Positions 17,146-26,702 of a stretch of 58,231 bases of DNA are shown piece by piece; the stretch's first letter is position 1; each line of letters begins with the position of its first letter. The stretch spans positions 1 through 58,231 of the forward strand of contig CAMASK010000009.1 in NCBI GenBank assembly GCA_945860895.1, in the 5' to 3' direction. Position numbers and translations under genes: made by a program. A model generated the notes under the pieces. The model was not told where the DNA came from. It searched no databases and saw only the letters and a list, made by a program, of their open reading frames with translations. The DNA comes from Bacteriovorax stolpii. GTDB taxonomy: Bacteria > Bdellovibrionota > Bacteriovoracia > Bacteriovoracales > Bacteriovoracaceae.

Positions 17146-17172
17146 GTTCGCATGGTAATATGGTGGGCGTTG
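17146..17172. repeat. Right att-like repeat at the tRNA-Val 3' end
   Basis: GTTCGCATG (17146-17154) and ATGGTGGGCGTTG (17160-17172) match the left copy at 12841-12872. The second block covers the tRNA CCA end and acceptor stem, so insertion here leaves the tRNA intact. Confidence 0.65.
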
Positions 17173-17236
17173 AGGGGTTTGAACCCCCGACATCTACCTT
17201 GTAAGGGTAGCGCTCTCCCAGCTGAGCTAAACGCCC
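17161..17236 (-). tRNA. tRNA-Val (anticodon UAC)
   Basis: The minus strand folds into a standard cloverleaf. The acceptor stem pairs GGGCGTT with AACGCCC, the D-arm contains TAGCTCAGCTGGGAGAGC, the anticodon stem CTACC/GGTAG encloses CTTACAA (anticodon TAC), and the T-arm carries GGGGGTTCAAACCCC. CCA is encoded. The 3' end is the apparent insertion site of the island to the left. Confidence 0.95.
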
Positions 17237-17256
17237 ACGTGTCATAAAGAGTGTTC

Positions 17257-17285
17257 ATATTATGGATCAACACCATTATTGTCAA
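17257..17285 (-). promoter_or_regulatory. Sigma-70-type promoter for tRNA-Val
   Basis: On the minus strand TTGACA (17280-17285) and TAATAT (17257-17262) are separated by exactly 17 bases, about 20 bases before the tRNA 5' end. This is a near-perfect housekeeping promoter. Confidence 0.8.
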
Positions 17286-17454
17286 ATAAAAAAAGACCTC
17301 ATTTCATAGTAAAAACTGCGAAAAAAAATTGCTGTGATAGGGTGAGTTGTCAAAAAATAGGACGCGCGACGTCTGGTGACCAACTTTATTTAGTTAAGAA
17401 CTAGTTGCTCAGTCCTACTGCATTTCTCTAAATTAAAAAATATCGGAGGATACC

Positions 17455-18378
17455 ATGGAAATTAAGGGATCAACCATCGTCATCACAGGGGCTTCAAGTG
17501 GAAATGGTAAGGCGCTCGCTCTAGCCTTAGCAAAAGAAGGAGCGAATCTGATTCTGGCCGCTCGACGGGAATATCTTCTCAAAGGTGTCGCTCAAGAATG
17601 TGAAAACTTTGGAATCCGTGCTCTGGTGGTTAAAACTGATGTGACTCAAGAAGATGAGATGTTGAATCTTTATGAAAAAGCACTCTCAATGAATGATAGA
17701 ATTGATGTGTGGATTAATAATGCTGGTGTGCTTTCTTTGGGTGAGTTTTCTGCTGTTCCCTGGAAAATTTCTAAACAAACTGTAATGACCAATCTTATTG
17801 GACCCATGTATTGCGCTTATCTAGTGGCTCCCCATTTTAAAAATAATAAACAAGGCATCATGATTCAGATGAACTCATTAAGTGCCTATGTACCGACTCC
17901 TTACGTGACGGCCTATAGTGCGAGTAAAATTGGTTTAAGAGGGTTTAGTGAAGCCTTAAGATATGAGATGAGTTCCTATAAAGATATTCATATCTGTGAC
18001 GTGTTTGCAACCTTTCTGGACACTACTGGACTTGATCACGCAGCAAATTTCACAGGAGTTAAGCTCGCACCTCCACCTCCTGTTTATGATCCCTGCGATG
18101 TCGCTCAATCAATTGTGAAGTTAATAAAAAAACCAAAGTCTAACATCCATTTAGGAATTAACTCCTACGTGGGAATTACTGTCTATTCACTTTCACCTGA
18201 GTTTTTAGGACGATTCATGAGCAAGATGACTCGCCTGTATTTCAAGCTTGCGCCTAAAGCACGTTACACAGGAGGAAATTTAATATCCCCATTGGCTGAT
18301 GGTAATAATATTCATGGAGGTTGGAGAGGGCTAGGTTTACTGAGAAGACTCAAAGAAAAAAAATCATCTTCAACTTAG
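17455..18378 (+). CDS. Short-chain dehydrogenase/reductase (SDR)
   Basis: NAD(P)-dependent oxidoreductase of 307 residues. The nucleotide-binding motif is T-G-A-S-S-G-N-G-K-A near the start; N-N-A-G-V follows near residue 90, and the catalytic Y-S-A-S-K near 160 with a Ser upstream (M-N-S-L-S). The longer C-terminal part, with a hydrophobic stretch, resembles membrane-associated SDRs acting on lipid or retinoid-like substrates, but the substrate cannot be told. An excellent ribosome site (CGGAGGA) precedes the ATG. It lies to the right of tRNA-Val, outside the island, and 114 bases before eutB on the same strand. Confidence 0.85.
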   Translation: MEIKGSTIVITGASSGNGKALALALAKEGANLILAARREYLLKGVAQECENFGIRALVVKTDVTQEDEMLNLYEKALSMNDRIDVWINNAGVLSLGEFSAVPWKISKQTVMTNLIGPMYCAYLVAPHFKNNKQGIMIQMNSLSAYVPTPYVTAYSASKIGLRGFSEALRYEMSSYKDIHICDVFATFLDTTGLDHAANFTGVKLAPPPPVYDPCDVAQSIVKLIKKPKSNIHLGINSYVGITVYSLSPEFLGRFMSKMTRLYFKLAPKARYTGGNLISPLADGNNIHGGWRGLGLLRRLKEKKSSST

Positions 18379-18492
18379 AAACCAAACTAAACCTTGAAAA
18401 TTTACTTGTCTCTCACCCTTTCCTACGGCAGGCTTAAAGTATTATTTTTTTAAATGATAATGAGATTAATCAGTTTTTCAAAGAAGTAACTC

Positions 18493-19872
18493 ATGGGCTA
18501 TAAAATTATTGTTGGTGATAAAACATATAAATTTTCATCACTCGTAGATCTCATGGCACGGGCCACTCCTCTTCGTTCTGCCGATCAACTGGCCGGCATC
18601 GCCGCCTCTACTCAAAGTGAGCGAGTGGCAGCACAAATGTGCCTCGCCGATTTATCGCTTAAAGTTTTTCTGGAAGAAGAAATGATTTCAGCAAAAAATG
18701 ATGAGGTTACTCGCCTTATCCAAAAACAATTTGATGCAGAAGCCTTCAAAAAAATATCTCATCACACTGTAGGCTCATTTCGTGAATGGCTACTAAGCTA
18801 TTCAACTCTTACAAATGACCTCATTAGCATCAAGTGGGCGTTAACTCCGGAAATGGTAGCGGCCGTAAGCAAGATTATGCGCAATCAGGATTTAATTGCG
18901 GTTGCTCAAAAATGTGAAGTCATTACAAAGTTTAGAAACACTCTGGGGCTTAAAGGCCACATCGGTGTACGCCTTCAACCAAATCATCCCACTGATGACT
19001 GGAAAGGTATCGCGGTCAGTATCCTCGATGGTTTAGTTCTTGGTGCAGGTGATGCCGTCATCGGAATTAATCCCGCTTCTGATAATCCAAAAAACGTCGA
19101 TACACTTTTAAAACTGATTGATGAATTAAGAATCAAGCTCGAAATTCCTACTCAGTCCTGCATCCTGACGCATGTGACGACTCAAATAGAACTCATGAAA
19201 AAGGGATCACCTCTTGATTTAGTTTTTCAATCCATCGCTGGTACAGAAGCCACAAATAAAACATTCGGTATTAATCTTGCCATGATTAAGGAAGCCCACG
19301 AGATGGCCTTGGATCTGAAGCGAGGAACGATCGGAAGCAATGTCATGTATTTTGAAACCGGTCAGGGAAGTGCTCTTTCAGCAGGAGGGCATCACGGAGT
19401 GGACGCTCAAACTTGTGAAACACGTGCCTATGCAGTGGCCAGAGAATTTTCTCCCCTACTAGTTAATACAGTTGTTGGTTTTATCGGTCCGGAATATCTC
19501 TATGATGGAAAACAAATTATCCGCGCAGGTCTTGAAGATCATTTCTGTGGAAAACTTTTAGGCATTCCAATGGGCTGCGATGTTTGCTACACCAATCATG
19601 CCGAGGCCGATCAAAACGACATGGATGTTCTTTTAACCTTATTAGGTGTTGCTGGCTGCTCCTACATTATGGGTGTTCCGGGTGCTGATGATATTATGCT
19701 GAATTATCAAAGCACTTCATTTCATGATGCCCTTTATCTCAGATCAACCCTGGGCCTAAAACCAGCTCCCGAATTTTTGTTCTGGCTTGAGAAGATGAAA
19801 ATCATGGATAAAAATCTTCAAATCACAAAAAAGAATCTCAATCTTTTGGAGCACATGAATTATGAGCTTTGA
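18493..19872 (+). CDS. eutB: Ethanolamine ammonia-lyase large subunit
   Basis: Large, active-site subunit of the adenosylcobalamin-dependent lyase that converts ethanolamine to acetaldehyde and ammonia. Length (459) is normal. Family stretches are visible: G-H-I-G-V-R-L-Q-P-N-H-P-T-D-D, I-G-I-N-P-A-S-D, F-E-T-G-Q-G-S-A-L-S-A, and C-Y-T-N-H-A-E-A-D-Q-N-D-M near the C-terminus. eutC overlaps its end by 11 bases. No reactivase (eutA), permease or microcompartment shell gene is nearby, so the enzyme may serve simple nitrogen or carbon recovery from phosphatidylethanolamine breakdown (inference). Confidence 0.95.
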   Translation: MGYKIIVGDKTYKFSSLVDLMARATPLRSADQLAGIAASTQSERVAAQMCLADLSLKVFLEEEMISAKNDEVTRLIQKQFDAEAFKKISHHTVGSFREWLLSYSTLTNDLISIKWALTPEMVAAVSKIMRNQDLIAVAQKCEVITKFRNTLGLKGHIGVRLQPNHPTDDWKGIAVSILDGLVLGAGDAVIGINPASDNPKNVDTLLKLIDELRIKLEIPTQSCILTHVTTQIELMKKGSPLDLVFQSIAGTEATNKTFGINLAMIKEAHEMALDLKRGTIGSNVMYFETGQGSALSAGGHHGVDAQTCETRAYAVAREFSPLLVNTVVGFIGPEYLYDGKQIIRAGLEDHFCGKLLGIPMGCDVCYTNHAEADQNDMDVLLTLLGVAGCSYIMGVPGADDIMLNYQSTSFHDALYLRSTLGLKPAPEFLFWLEKMKIMDKNLQITKKNLNLLEHMNYEL

Positions 19873-20587
19873 TAAATATAAGGCCTACACTCAAGCGCGC
19901 ATAGGCCTTGGCCATTCTGGGGCCGCACTTCCCACTTCTGCCTGGCTTGATTTTTCTTACCAACATGCGGCGGCAGTGGATGCCATCAAAGTTCCCTGGG
20001 ATTTAGAACAAAAAATTGGAATCCCAACACAAATTTTGAATTCTAATGTTAGAGATCGCGAAGATTATTTGCTTCGTCCGGATAAAGGACGCCGCTTAAA
20101 TGACTCCTCTAAACAAATCCTTCATTCTCTTCCAAAAATTGAAACTGAAAGTGTTTTGATTGTAGCTTCTAATGGTCTGTCTAGTTTTGCAGTGATCAAT
20201 CACCTTGAACCTTTTCTAACGGAGCTTCTTGCTGATTTAAAGAAGGCTAATATTCCTATCAGTCACGATCAAGCCTTCCTTGTTCCAAATGCACGGGTCG
20301 GCCTGATTGATGATATTGGGGAAATTCTGCGTCCAACAATCGGTGTGATGATCATTGGCGAAAGACCTGGCCTCTCTTCACCCGACAGTCTCGCCGTTTA
20401 TCTTACTTACAAACCAAAGAAAGGCCTCTCAGATGCAGACCGTAACTGCATCTCCAATATTCGTCCTCTCCATGGCCTGAGTTATAGTGAGGCGAGCTTT
20501 AAAGCAATTTTTCTTATTCGCGAATCAATCAGGAGAAAAATCTCAGGAGTAAACCTAAAGGATGAGTCTCATTTACTCCTGGAGTAA
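19862..20587 (+). CDS. eutC: Ethanolamine ammonia-lyase small subunit
   Basis: Small subunit that completes the cobalamin-binding site of EutBC. The 241-residue protein begins near T-Q-A-R-I-G-L-G-H-S-G, lacking the longer N-terminal extension of enterobacterial EutC (about 290-300). Conserved stretches include L-R-P-D-K-G-R-R-L, V-A-S-N-G-L-S, and V-M-I-I-G-E-R-P-G-L-S-S-P-D-S-L. It overlaps eutB, so translation is coupled. A hairpin near 20666-20686 lies between it and the convergent lon gene. Confidence 0.93.
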   Translation: MSFDKYKAYTQARIGLGHSGAALPTSAWLDFSYQHAAAVDAIKVPWDLEQKIGIPTQILNSNVRDREDYLLRPDKGRRLNDSSKQILHSLPKIETESVLIVASNGLSSFAVINHLEPFLTELLADLKKANIPISHDQAFLVPNARVGLIDDIGEILRPTIGVMIIGERPGLSSPDSLAVYLTYKPKKGLSDADRNCISNIRPLHGLSYSEASFKAIFLIRESIRRKISGVNLKDESHLLLE

Positions 20588-20660
20588 GGCCTTGGGTTTA
20601 TAAAGGTTAGACTTATATGGATCGTGGCGCAACTCAATAACAAATTACCAATAACGAGAC

Positions 20661-20686
20661 AAAAAACCCGGCACAAAAGGCCGGGT
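20661..20686 (-). terminator. Rho-independent terminator after lon
   Basis: ACCCGGC (20666-20672) pairs with GCCGGGT (20680-20686). On the minus strand the stem is followed by a T-run (20661-20666), so it mainly ends lon transcription. On the plus strand the tail (CTTCTTATA) is weaker, but it could also help end eutBC. Confidence 0.8.
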
Positions 20687-20715
20687 CTTCTTATAAAAAA
20701 ATTTTCAATTTCTTC

Positions 20716-23124
20716 TTAGTTAGCCACTTCTAAATTTGCCTCTCCATCGAGTACTTTAAGTGCACGCACTTTCATGAACTCTTCAGGCTTAGTTAAATTA
20801 AGTGCTACTCTTAGAACTTCTTCCGCATCGGAGACAGGGCGAATTTCGATTCCATTTTTGATTTCATCCGGAATCTTCGCAATGTCTTTGCGGTTCTTCT
20901 CAGGAATGATCACAGTCGTGATACCGGCCTGTTTGGCAGCAAGGATTTTTTCCTTCAAACCACCAATTGGAAGAACACGACCGCGAAGTGAAATTTCACC
21001 CGTCATTGCAACATCCTGACGAACAGGAATGCCGGCGATAGCAGATGTTAATGCTGTTGCAATTGTGATCCCGGCAGAAGGACCATCTTTGGGAGTAGCA
21101 CCATCTGGAACATGAATATGGATGTCATTCTTGGAATACCATTCATGATCCACTCCAAGTCGGCTAGAGATTGAACGAACATAAGAAAGAGCGGCTTTCG
21201 CAGACTCTTGCATTACTTCACCCAACTTACCAGTAACCTGAATCTTGCCGTTACCTGGAACAGTCACAACTTCGATATTCAGAAGTTCACCACCCACAGA
21301 CGTCCAGGCCAGACCATTTACCAAACCGACTTGAGGCTTTTCTTCAATCGGAGAGCGGTCATACTTAATTGGACCAAGATATTTTTCAAGGTTCTTCTCG
21401 CTCACTGTGAACTTACGACCCTCTTTGATATCTTCAGTTACTACTTCAGTAGCAATCTTACGTGCAATTGTATTCATCAAACGCTCAAGCTCACGAACAC
21501 CAGCTTCTCTGGTATAGCCACGAACTACATGAGTGAAGATTTTATCCGCCATAGCGATCGGGTAGTTCTTCAAGCCGTGAGACTCAATTGATTTAGGAAG
21601 AAGGAATTTCTTCGCAATCACTTGCTTCTCATCCGGAGTGTATCCAGCGATGTGAATGATTTCCATACGGTCACGAAGAGGACCTGGGATAGCTCCCAAA
21701 TCATTCGCCGTCATGATGAACATTACTTTTGAAAGATCATATTCAGATTCAATATAATGATCACCGAAAGATTTATTCTGACCCGGATCCAATACTTCAA
21801 GCATTGCTGCTCCAGGGTCTCCACGGAAATCAGAACTCATTTTATCGATCTCATCTAAGAGAATAACTGGATTTGATGTACCAGCTTTTTTCAAAGCATG
21901 GATGATTTTCCCGGGCATTGCACCGACGTATGTACGACGGTGACCACGAATCTCTGCTTCATCACGTACTCCACCTAAAGAGATACGAACAAATTTACGA
22001 CCCAAAGATTCTGCCAAAGATTTAGCAATAGATGTTTTACCTACACCAGGAGGACCTGCTAAACACAAAAGTGTTCCACGAGTATCGTCTTTGACTAGTG
22101 AACGAACAGCAAGATATTCCACAATACGCTCTTTCACATCTTCAAGACCGAAATGATCATTATCAAGTATTTGTCGAGCGTGAGCTACAGAGTTGTCATC
22201 TTGTGAATATTCTTCCCAAGGAAGAACTAGCATCCAGTCGATATAGTTACGTACCACTGCTGCTTCCGCTGACATCGGTGACATGGACTTAAGCTTACGA
22301 AGCTCTTTCGCTGTCTTCTCACGAGCATCCTCGGGCATTTTCTTAGCACGAAGTTTTTCTTCCATCTCTGCAGCGTCAGACTTATCGTCTTTATTACCAA
22401 GCTCTTTCTGAATCGCATTCATCTGCTCATTCAAATAGTATTCTTTCTGAGATTTTTCCATCTGCGTTTTTACACGCGAGCGGATTCTCTTCTCTACATT
22501 GATAATTTCTATTTCACCCTGCATTTTCTCAAGAAGAAGTTGTAAACGTGTATCTACATTTACAGCATTCAGAATGTCTTGCTTCTCAGGTATCTTCATC
22601 GTCAAGTGAGCGACGATAATGTCTGCTAAACGAGAAGGATCTGTGATTGAAGAAATGCTCATTAAAAGCTCAGGAGGAATACGCTTATTTAATTTCACAT
22701 ATTGCTCAAAAATACTCTTCACTGAACGCATAGAAGCTTCTACTTCAACATCGCTTTCAATGACATCTGCACACTTCTCAACTTCAGAGTAGTAACCATC
22801 ATTCTCACAACGAAAGTTTTTAATCTTCGCCCGATATTTACCCTCGATAAGCACCTTCACAGTGTTATCAGGTAATTTCAGCATTTGAATGATACTGACA
22901 ACTGTACCGATGTCATAAACGTCTTCACGTTCAGGATTAAGTACTGAGGCATCTTTCTGTGTTACCAGGAAGAGTTCGTTGCCGTTTTTAGCAGCTTTTT
23001 CGAGTGCAGAAATGGACTTTTCACGACCAACAAAGAGCGGAACTACCATGTGTGGAAAGATAATTACATCTCGTAGGGGAAGCAGTGGAAAGTTATTAAC
23101 AGCTTCGGACTTCTTGTCGGACAT
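20716..23124 (-). CDS. lon: ATP-dependent protease Lon
   Basis: Cytoplasmic AAA+ serine protease of 802 residues that degrades misfolded and some regulatory proteins. The N-domain starts [15 protein letters not shown]. Walker A is [10 protein letters not shown], Walker [10 protein letters not shown], and the catalytic serine lies in K-D-G-P-S-A-G-I-T with the lysine about 43 residues later ([11 protein letters not shown]). AGGAGGTG precedes the ATG. It has its own leader with a small hairpin at 23159-23177 and is separated from clpX by a strong terminator, so it is probably transcribed independently of clpXP. Confidence 0.97.
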   Translation of the reverse strand: MSDKKSEAVNNFPLLPLRDVIIFPHMVVPLFVGREKSISALEKAAKNGNELFLVTQKDASVLNPEREDVYDIGTVVSIIQMLKLPDNTVKVLIEGKYRAKIKNFRCENDGYYSEVEKCADVIESDVEVEASMRSVKSIFEQYVKLNKRIPPELLMSISSITDPSRLADIIVAHLTMKIPEKQDILNAVNVDTRLQLLLEKMQGEIEIINVEKRIRSRVKTQMEKSQKEYYLNEQMNAIQKELGNKDDKSDAAEMEEKLRAKKMPEDAREKTAKELRKLKSMSPMSAEAAVVRNYIDWMLVLPWEEYSQDDNSVAHARQILDNDHFGLEDVKERIVEYLAVRSLVKDDTRGTLLCLAGPPGVGKTSIAKSLAESLGRKFVRISLGGVRDEAEIRGHRRTYVGAMPGKIIHALKKAGTSNPVILLDEIDKMSSDFRGDPGAAMLEVLDPGQNKSFGDHYIESEYDLSKVMFIMTANDLGAIPGPLRDRMEIIHIAGYTPDEKQVIAKKFLLPKSIESHGLKNYPIAMADKIFTHVVRGYTREAGVRELERLMNTIARKIATEVVTEDIKEGRKFTVSEKNLEKYLGPIKYDRSPIEEKPQVGLVNGLAWTSVGGELLNIEVVTVPGNGKIQVTGKLGEVMQESAKAALSYVRSISSRLGVDHEWYSKNDIHIHVPDGATPKDGPSAGITIATALTSAIAGIPVRQDVAMTGEISLRGRVLPIGGLKEKILAAKQAGITTVIIPEKNRKDIAKIPDEIKNGIEIRPVSDAEEVLRVALNLTKPEEFMKVRALKVLDGEANLEVAN

Positions 23125-23158
23125 AGCACCTCCTGCGCCTTATCTAACCTGGAACTTG

Positions 23159-23177
23159 AACCTCAATCAATGAGGTT
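23159..23177. promoter_or_regulatory. Inverted repeat in the lon leader
   Basis: AACCTCA and TGAGGTT form 7-base arms around a five-base loop, about 35 bases before the lon start. It does not match the CIRCE element. It could be an operator or an RNA hairpin in the leader. Confidence 0.3.
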
Positions 23178-23217
23178 ACATATAAAATAGTATCCCATGA
23201 ATCTTTGAATGGAATAG

Positions 23218-23250
23218 AAAAAAAAGGGCTGGGAAAATTTTCCCAGCCCT
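23218..23250 (-). terminator. Rho-independent terminator after clpX
   Basis: AGGGCTGGGAAAA and its exact complement form a 26-base perfect palindrome (23225-23250). On the minus strand it is followed by eight T residues. It separates clpX from lon. Confidence 0.88.
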
Positions 23251-23310
23251 ACTGATTTAAACGATTTCTTTTAGTTGTCTCTTGTTTAGTTGTAAGAAAA
23301 TATCAGTCAA

Positions 23311-24630
23311 TTACGACGCATTCTCTATTTTCTTGGCCGCTCTGGCCCCAACTTTTGTTTCAGGGCGCTTTTTACGGTCCCCTTCTTCAAGGATTGGTTT
23401 ACCTACGCCAGTAATCGCATCCTTAGTAACAATACACTTAGCAACTTTCTCCAGACCCGGAAGGTCGTACATCACATCCAGCATTACCTGTTCAAGAATG
23501 GCACGAAGTCCACGAGCTCCAGTCTTCTTGCTTAGGGCCGTTTTAGCGACTTCCAAACAAGCGTCTTCTGTAAATTCCAGATCAATTCCATCAAAATCAA
23601 AAAGTTTTTGATACTGTTTTACTATAGCGTTTTTAGGTTCCGTAAGAATTGAAACTAAAGCTTTTTCGTCTAGTTCTTCAAGCATAGCGGTCACGGGTAA
23701 ACGGCCGATAAATTCTGGAATGAGACCAAATTTAACCAAATCCCCAGGCTCGATCGCCCCGAGATTTTCGAAGTGAGTTTTTTCTTCTTTTACATTTGAA
23801 TTATTCGAAGTCAGTCCCACAGACTTAGACTTCGTCATACGCTTCTCGATAATTTTATCCAGGCCAACAAAGGCTCCTGCACAGATGAAGAGAATATTTC
23901 TGGTATCAACCTGAATGTATTCCTGTTGGGGATGCTTGCGTCCCCCTTTTGGTGGGACATTGGCAACTGAGCCTTCTACAAGCTTAAGCAAGGCTTGTTG
24001 AACGCCTTCACCGGAAACGTCACGAGTAATAGATGGGTTTTCAGACTTACGGGCAATCTTATCAATCTCATCCACGTAAACAATTCCTCGCTGAGCTCTC
24101 TCAACATCGAAATCGCAATTCTGAAGAAGAGATAAAATTACATTCTCAACATCCTCACCTACGTATCCTGCTTCAGTTAATGTTGTGGCATCTGCAATCG
24201 CAAATGGAACGTTCAAAAACTTAGCCAGTGATTGAGCAATGAGTGTCTTACCGGAACCTGTTGGACCAGCAAGAAGAATGTTAGATTTCGCTAATTCAAC
24301 TTCATCCCCTTCTCGAGTTGAAGCCTTATAAGAAATTCGTTTGTAATGGTTATGAACCGCAACTGAAATAATCTTTTTAGCACGGTCCTGGCCGATTACG
24401 TAGTTATCAAGGTGAGCCTTGATTTCATGAGGCTTAGGAACGTTATCAGTAGCAGTTTTTGTTACCGCTTTAACTGAATCTTCATAGATAATGTCGTTAC
24501 ATAATTCAATACACTCATCACAGATGTAAACTCCGGGACCAGCGATTAATTTTTTTACTTCCTTTTGTGATTTTCCACAAAAGTTACAGTTTAAACTGCC
24601 GTAAGATCCGCCTGCTTTCTCTTTGCTCAT
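23311..24630 (-). CDS. clpX: ATP-dependent Clp protease ATP-binding subunit ClpX
   Basis: Hexameric AAA+ unfoldase that feeds substrates to ClpP; 439 residues. An N-terminal zinc-binding domain (C-N-F-C-G-K-S ... Y-I-C-D-E-C) recognises substrates and adaptors. Walker A is G-P-T-G-S-G-K-T, Walker B V-D-E-I-D-K-I, and the sensor-2 arginine lies in G-A-R-G-L-R. The start is an ATG with AAAGG upstream. It is 23 bases after clpP and probably cotranscribed. A strong terminator follows. Confidence 0.97.
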   Translation of the reverse strand: MSKEKAGGSYGSLNCNFCGKSQKEVKKLIAGPGVYICDECIELCNDIIYEDSVKAVTKTATDNVPKPHEIKAHLDNYVIGQDRAKKIISVAVHNHYKRISYKASTREGDEVELAKSNILLAGPTGSGKTLIAQSLAKFLNVPFAIADATTLTEAGYVGEDVENVILSLLQNCDFDVERAQRGIVYVDEIDKIARKSENPSITRDVSGEGVQQALLKLVEGSVANVPPKGGRKHPQQEYIQVDTRNILFICAGAFVGLDKIIEKRMTKSKSVGLTSNNSNVKEEKTHFENLGAIEPGDLVKFGLIPEFIGRLPVTAMLEELDEKALVSILTEPKNAIVKQYQKLFDFDGIDLEFTEDACLEVAKTALSKKTGARGLRAILEQVMLDVMYDLPGLEKVAKCIVTKDAITGVGKPILEEGDRKKRPETKVGARAAKKIENAS

Positions 24631-24653
24631 GTTCGCCTTTCTCGGAATCCGAT

Positions 24654-25271
24654 TTATGCTTTCTTCGTTTTGCCCTTAGGCAGAATAATATTATCAATTA
24701 GGCCAAATTCTTTAGCTCTGCCCGGATCAAGATAGTTATCACGGTCACAAGCCTTTTCAACCTCTTCGTACTTTTTCCCAGTGTGCTTGACGTAAATATT
24801 GTTCAATTGTTTCTTCAAATCAAGGATTTCCCTGGCCTGAATCTCAATATCCGTTGCTTGACCACGGGCCCCACCTAATGGTTGGTGGATCATGATTCTA
24901 GCATGAGGAAGCGCATAACGATGGCCTGCTTCACCGGCCTGAAGTAGTAAAGAACCCATAGAGGCTGCCATACCTACGCAATAGGTATAAAGCGGACAAC
25001 TCACATGTTGCATAATATCGTAAATCCCAAGTCCAGCATAAACTGATCCTCCGGGAGAATTGATATAAAAATGAATAGGAGCTTCGGGATCTGACTGCTC
25101 CAGGAAAAGCATTTGGGCCACTAATAAATTGGCCACGACATCATTCACTTCTGTTCCCAAAAAAATAATTCTATCGAGTAATAGTCGGGAGTAAATATCG
25201 TATTGTCTCTCACCGCGAGCAGTTTGTTCAATGACGATGGGATTAGGAATATATCCTTTAGGCGTGTCCAT
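24654..25271 (-). CDS. clpP: ATP-dependent Clp protease proteolytic subunit
   Basis: Serine protease that forms the 14-subunit ClpP chamber; 205 residues, normal length. The catalytic serine is in [11 protein letters not shown], the histidine in A-R-I-M-I-H-Q-P, and the conserved [10 protein letters not shown] follows. R-I-I-F-L-G near the N-terminus also fits. AAAGGACTG precedes the ATG. It is the first gene of a clpP-clpX operon; the usual neighbour tig is not upstream here, where a divergent peroxiredoxin gene lies instead. Confidence 0.97.
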   Translation of the reverse strand: MDTPKGYIPNPIVIEQTARGERQYDIYSRLLLDRIIFLGTEVNDVVANLLVAQMLFLEQSDPEAPIHFYINSPGGSVYAGLGIYDIMQHVSCPLYTYCVGMAASMGSLLLQAGEAGHRYALPHARIMIHQPLGGARGQATDIEIQAREILDLKKQLNNIYVKHTGKKYEEVEKACDRDNYLDPGRAKEFGLIDNIILPKGKTKKA

Positions 25272-25510
25272 AACAGTCCTTTTTTCTCAATTATTATTGA
25301 TCTATTTTTAAAACATTTCGGAAAATTGAGTTAATTCTTAAGATTTAATTTTAGTCCAACTTGTTATTTTTTAAATATGGGCAGACTTCTCCGATTTACA
25401 AGGGCAAAGGAACACCTTGTCTTGATATTATCTAATGAAGAGATTAAGGTTTTCGAGTCCATGTTTCAATCATGAATCTGGTATAACCCTTAATTCCCAA
25501 GGAGTCTCTC

Positions 25511-26095
25511 ATGGCACGTTTAGTTGGTAATGTAGCACCGTACTTTAAAGCTGATGCATTAGTTAATGGTACAAATAAGCAAGTTTCACTTGATGATTAC
25601 AAAGGTAAATGGAAAGTTCTCTTTTTTTACCCATTAGATTTCACTTTTGTTTGCCCTACTGAGATTATTGCTTATTCAGATGCAGCAGACAAATTTAAAG
25701 CCATGAATACTGAGCTTATTGCTTGTTCAGTTGATTCATTCTTCTCTCACCTCGCTTGGACTAAACAGCCTCGTAATGAAGGCGGCTTAGGTGAAGTTAA
25801 ATTCCCAATCCTTGCCGATTTGGATAAAAAAATAGCACGTGATTATGAAGTTCTTTTAAATGATTCAGTTGCTCTTCGTGGTATTTTCATCATTGATGAC
25901 AATAACATAATCCAACAAGCCACTGTGAACAACCTTTCAGTAGGTCGTAATGTGGAGGAAACTCTCCGTTTAGTTGAAGCTTACCAGTTCACTGCTAAGT
26001 CAGGCGAAGTTTGTCCGGCCAACTGGAAAAAGGGCTCAGACACTATGAAACCAGATCCGACTGGATCAAAAACTTGGTTTAAAAAGAACGCATAG
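25511..26095 (+). CDS. Typical 2-Cys peroxiredoxin (AhpC/Prx family)
   Basis: Peroxide reductase of 194 residues. The peroxidatic cysteine lies in F-T-F-V-C-P-T-E-I and the resolving cysteine in G-E-V-C-P-A-N-W near the C-terminus, the pattern of typical 2-Cys (Prx1/AhpC) enzymes working as dimers or decamers with thioredoxin or AhpF-like partners. An excellent ribosome site (AAGGAG) precedes the ATG. No reductase gene is next to it. It is divergent from clpP. A terminator follows at 26134. Confidence 0.93.
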   Translation: MARLVGNVAPYFKADALVNGTNKQVSLDDYKGKWKVLFFYPLDFTFVCPTEIIAYSDAADKFKAMNTELIACSVDSFFSHLAWTKQPRNEGGLGEVKFPILADLDKKIARDYEVLLNDSVALRGIFIIDDNNIIQQATVNNLSVGRNVEETLRLVEAYQFTAKSGEVCPANWKKGSDTMKPDPTGSKTWFKKNA

Positions 26096-26133
26096 TTTTT
26101 TGAAATAATGGCCGACTAATTTATTCGGTGACT

Positions 26134-26170
26134 ATAAGGGGGTCTAATTTGGCCCCCTTATTTATTTATA
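26134..26170 (+). terminator. Rho-independent terminator after the peroxiredoxin gene
   Basis: ATAAGGGGG pairs with CCCCCTTAT around a ten-base loop and is followed by TTTATTTATA on the plus strand. Confidence 0.82.
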
Positions 26171-26422
26171 GATGCATATTGTCACTGTGTAAAAAACCAT
26201 AAAAGTGGTAAAAAAATTCAATATTTAGCTCTGAGTCATTAGTAATCTTTACAAAAACTTAAGGTTTGAAATTTCTTTGGCTTGTCGAATACGCTTCCCC
26301 TACTTATAAACGACAAATACAAGAAACAAACTTTGCGACTGAGAATTTGGCCTCAAGTTTGCGACATGCTGGGTACGAGTAGTAACCATGAAGGTTGCTG
26401 TCTCCAAAAACATTGAGGGACC
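26171..26422 (+). other. Long leader region with promoter and repeats
   Basis: This gene-free stretch holds a good promoter at 26282-26310, two direct copies of TTTGCGAC about 26 bases apart (near 26332 and 26358), and a hairpin (AGTAACC ... GGTTGCT, near 26381-26400) just before the ribosome site of the next gene. The leader would be about 105 bases long. Confidence 0.45.
26282..26310 (+). promoter_or_regulatory. Sigma-70-type promoter
   Basis: TTGTCG (26282-26287) and TATAAA (26305-26310) are separated by 17 bases. It would drive the 92-residue gene at 26423. Confidence 0.6.
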
Positions 26423-26701
26423 ATGATTTTTAATACAAATGTAGTGAAGATTGGAGAATTCCGCGAAATGCGCGAAACTCGACGTTCACAGGAAAATTAC
26501 AAGCGCTATTTGTCGACTTTAGCAAACTGTCAGCTAGAAGGAGAAATCAATTTTCTTTTAGATGAATTCTCTCTAGATACTTATGGGCAAGATTTTTTCT
26601 ACAAAGTTCGACTAGTTCAAAGTGAGTTAGTCTCTCGCGCAGATGATGATTGGAAAGTAAAAATCTCTAAACTAAATGGCGAAACTTTTCAGCTCTTATA
26701 G
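26423..26701 (+). CDS. Small hypothetical protein
   Basis: A 92-residue hydrophilic cytoplasmic protein preceded by GAGGG four bases before the ATG. Residues 12-35 are charged and helical (R-E-M-R-E-T-R-R-S-Q-E-N-Y-K-R-Y), followed by mixed alpha/beta. No family recognised. The long leader with promoter, direct repeats and a hairpin suggests controlled expression. Confidence 0.6.
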   Translation: MIFNTNVVKIGEFREMRETRRSQENYKRYLSTLANCQLEGEINFLLDEFSLDTYGQDFFYKVRLVQSELVSRADDDWKVKISKLNGETFQLL

Positions 26702-26702
26702 G

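Noticed and set aside
18455-18475. Fur-box-like AT-rich stretch (ATGATAATGAGATT)
   Set aside because: Only part of the consensus is present and the symmetry is poor.
18379-18492. Cobalamin riboswitch before eutB
   Set aside because: The gap is only 114 bases and has no B12-box or matching stems; too short for the known class.
26364-26374. CATGCTGGGTA repeated from the island left end (12847-12857)
   Set aside because: A single 11-base match far from the island, without the tRNA-derived block; chance is a good explanation.
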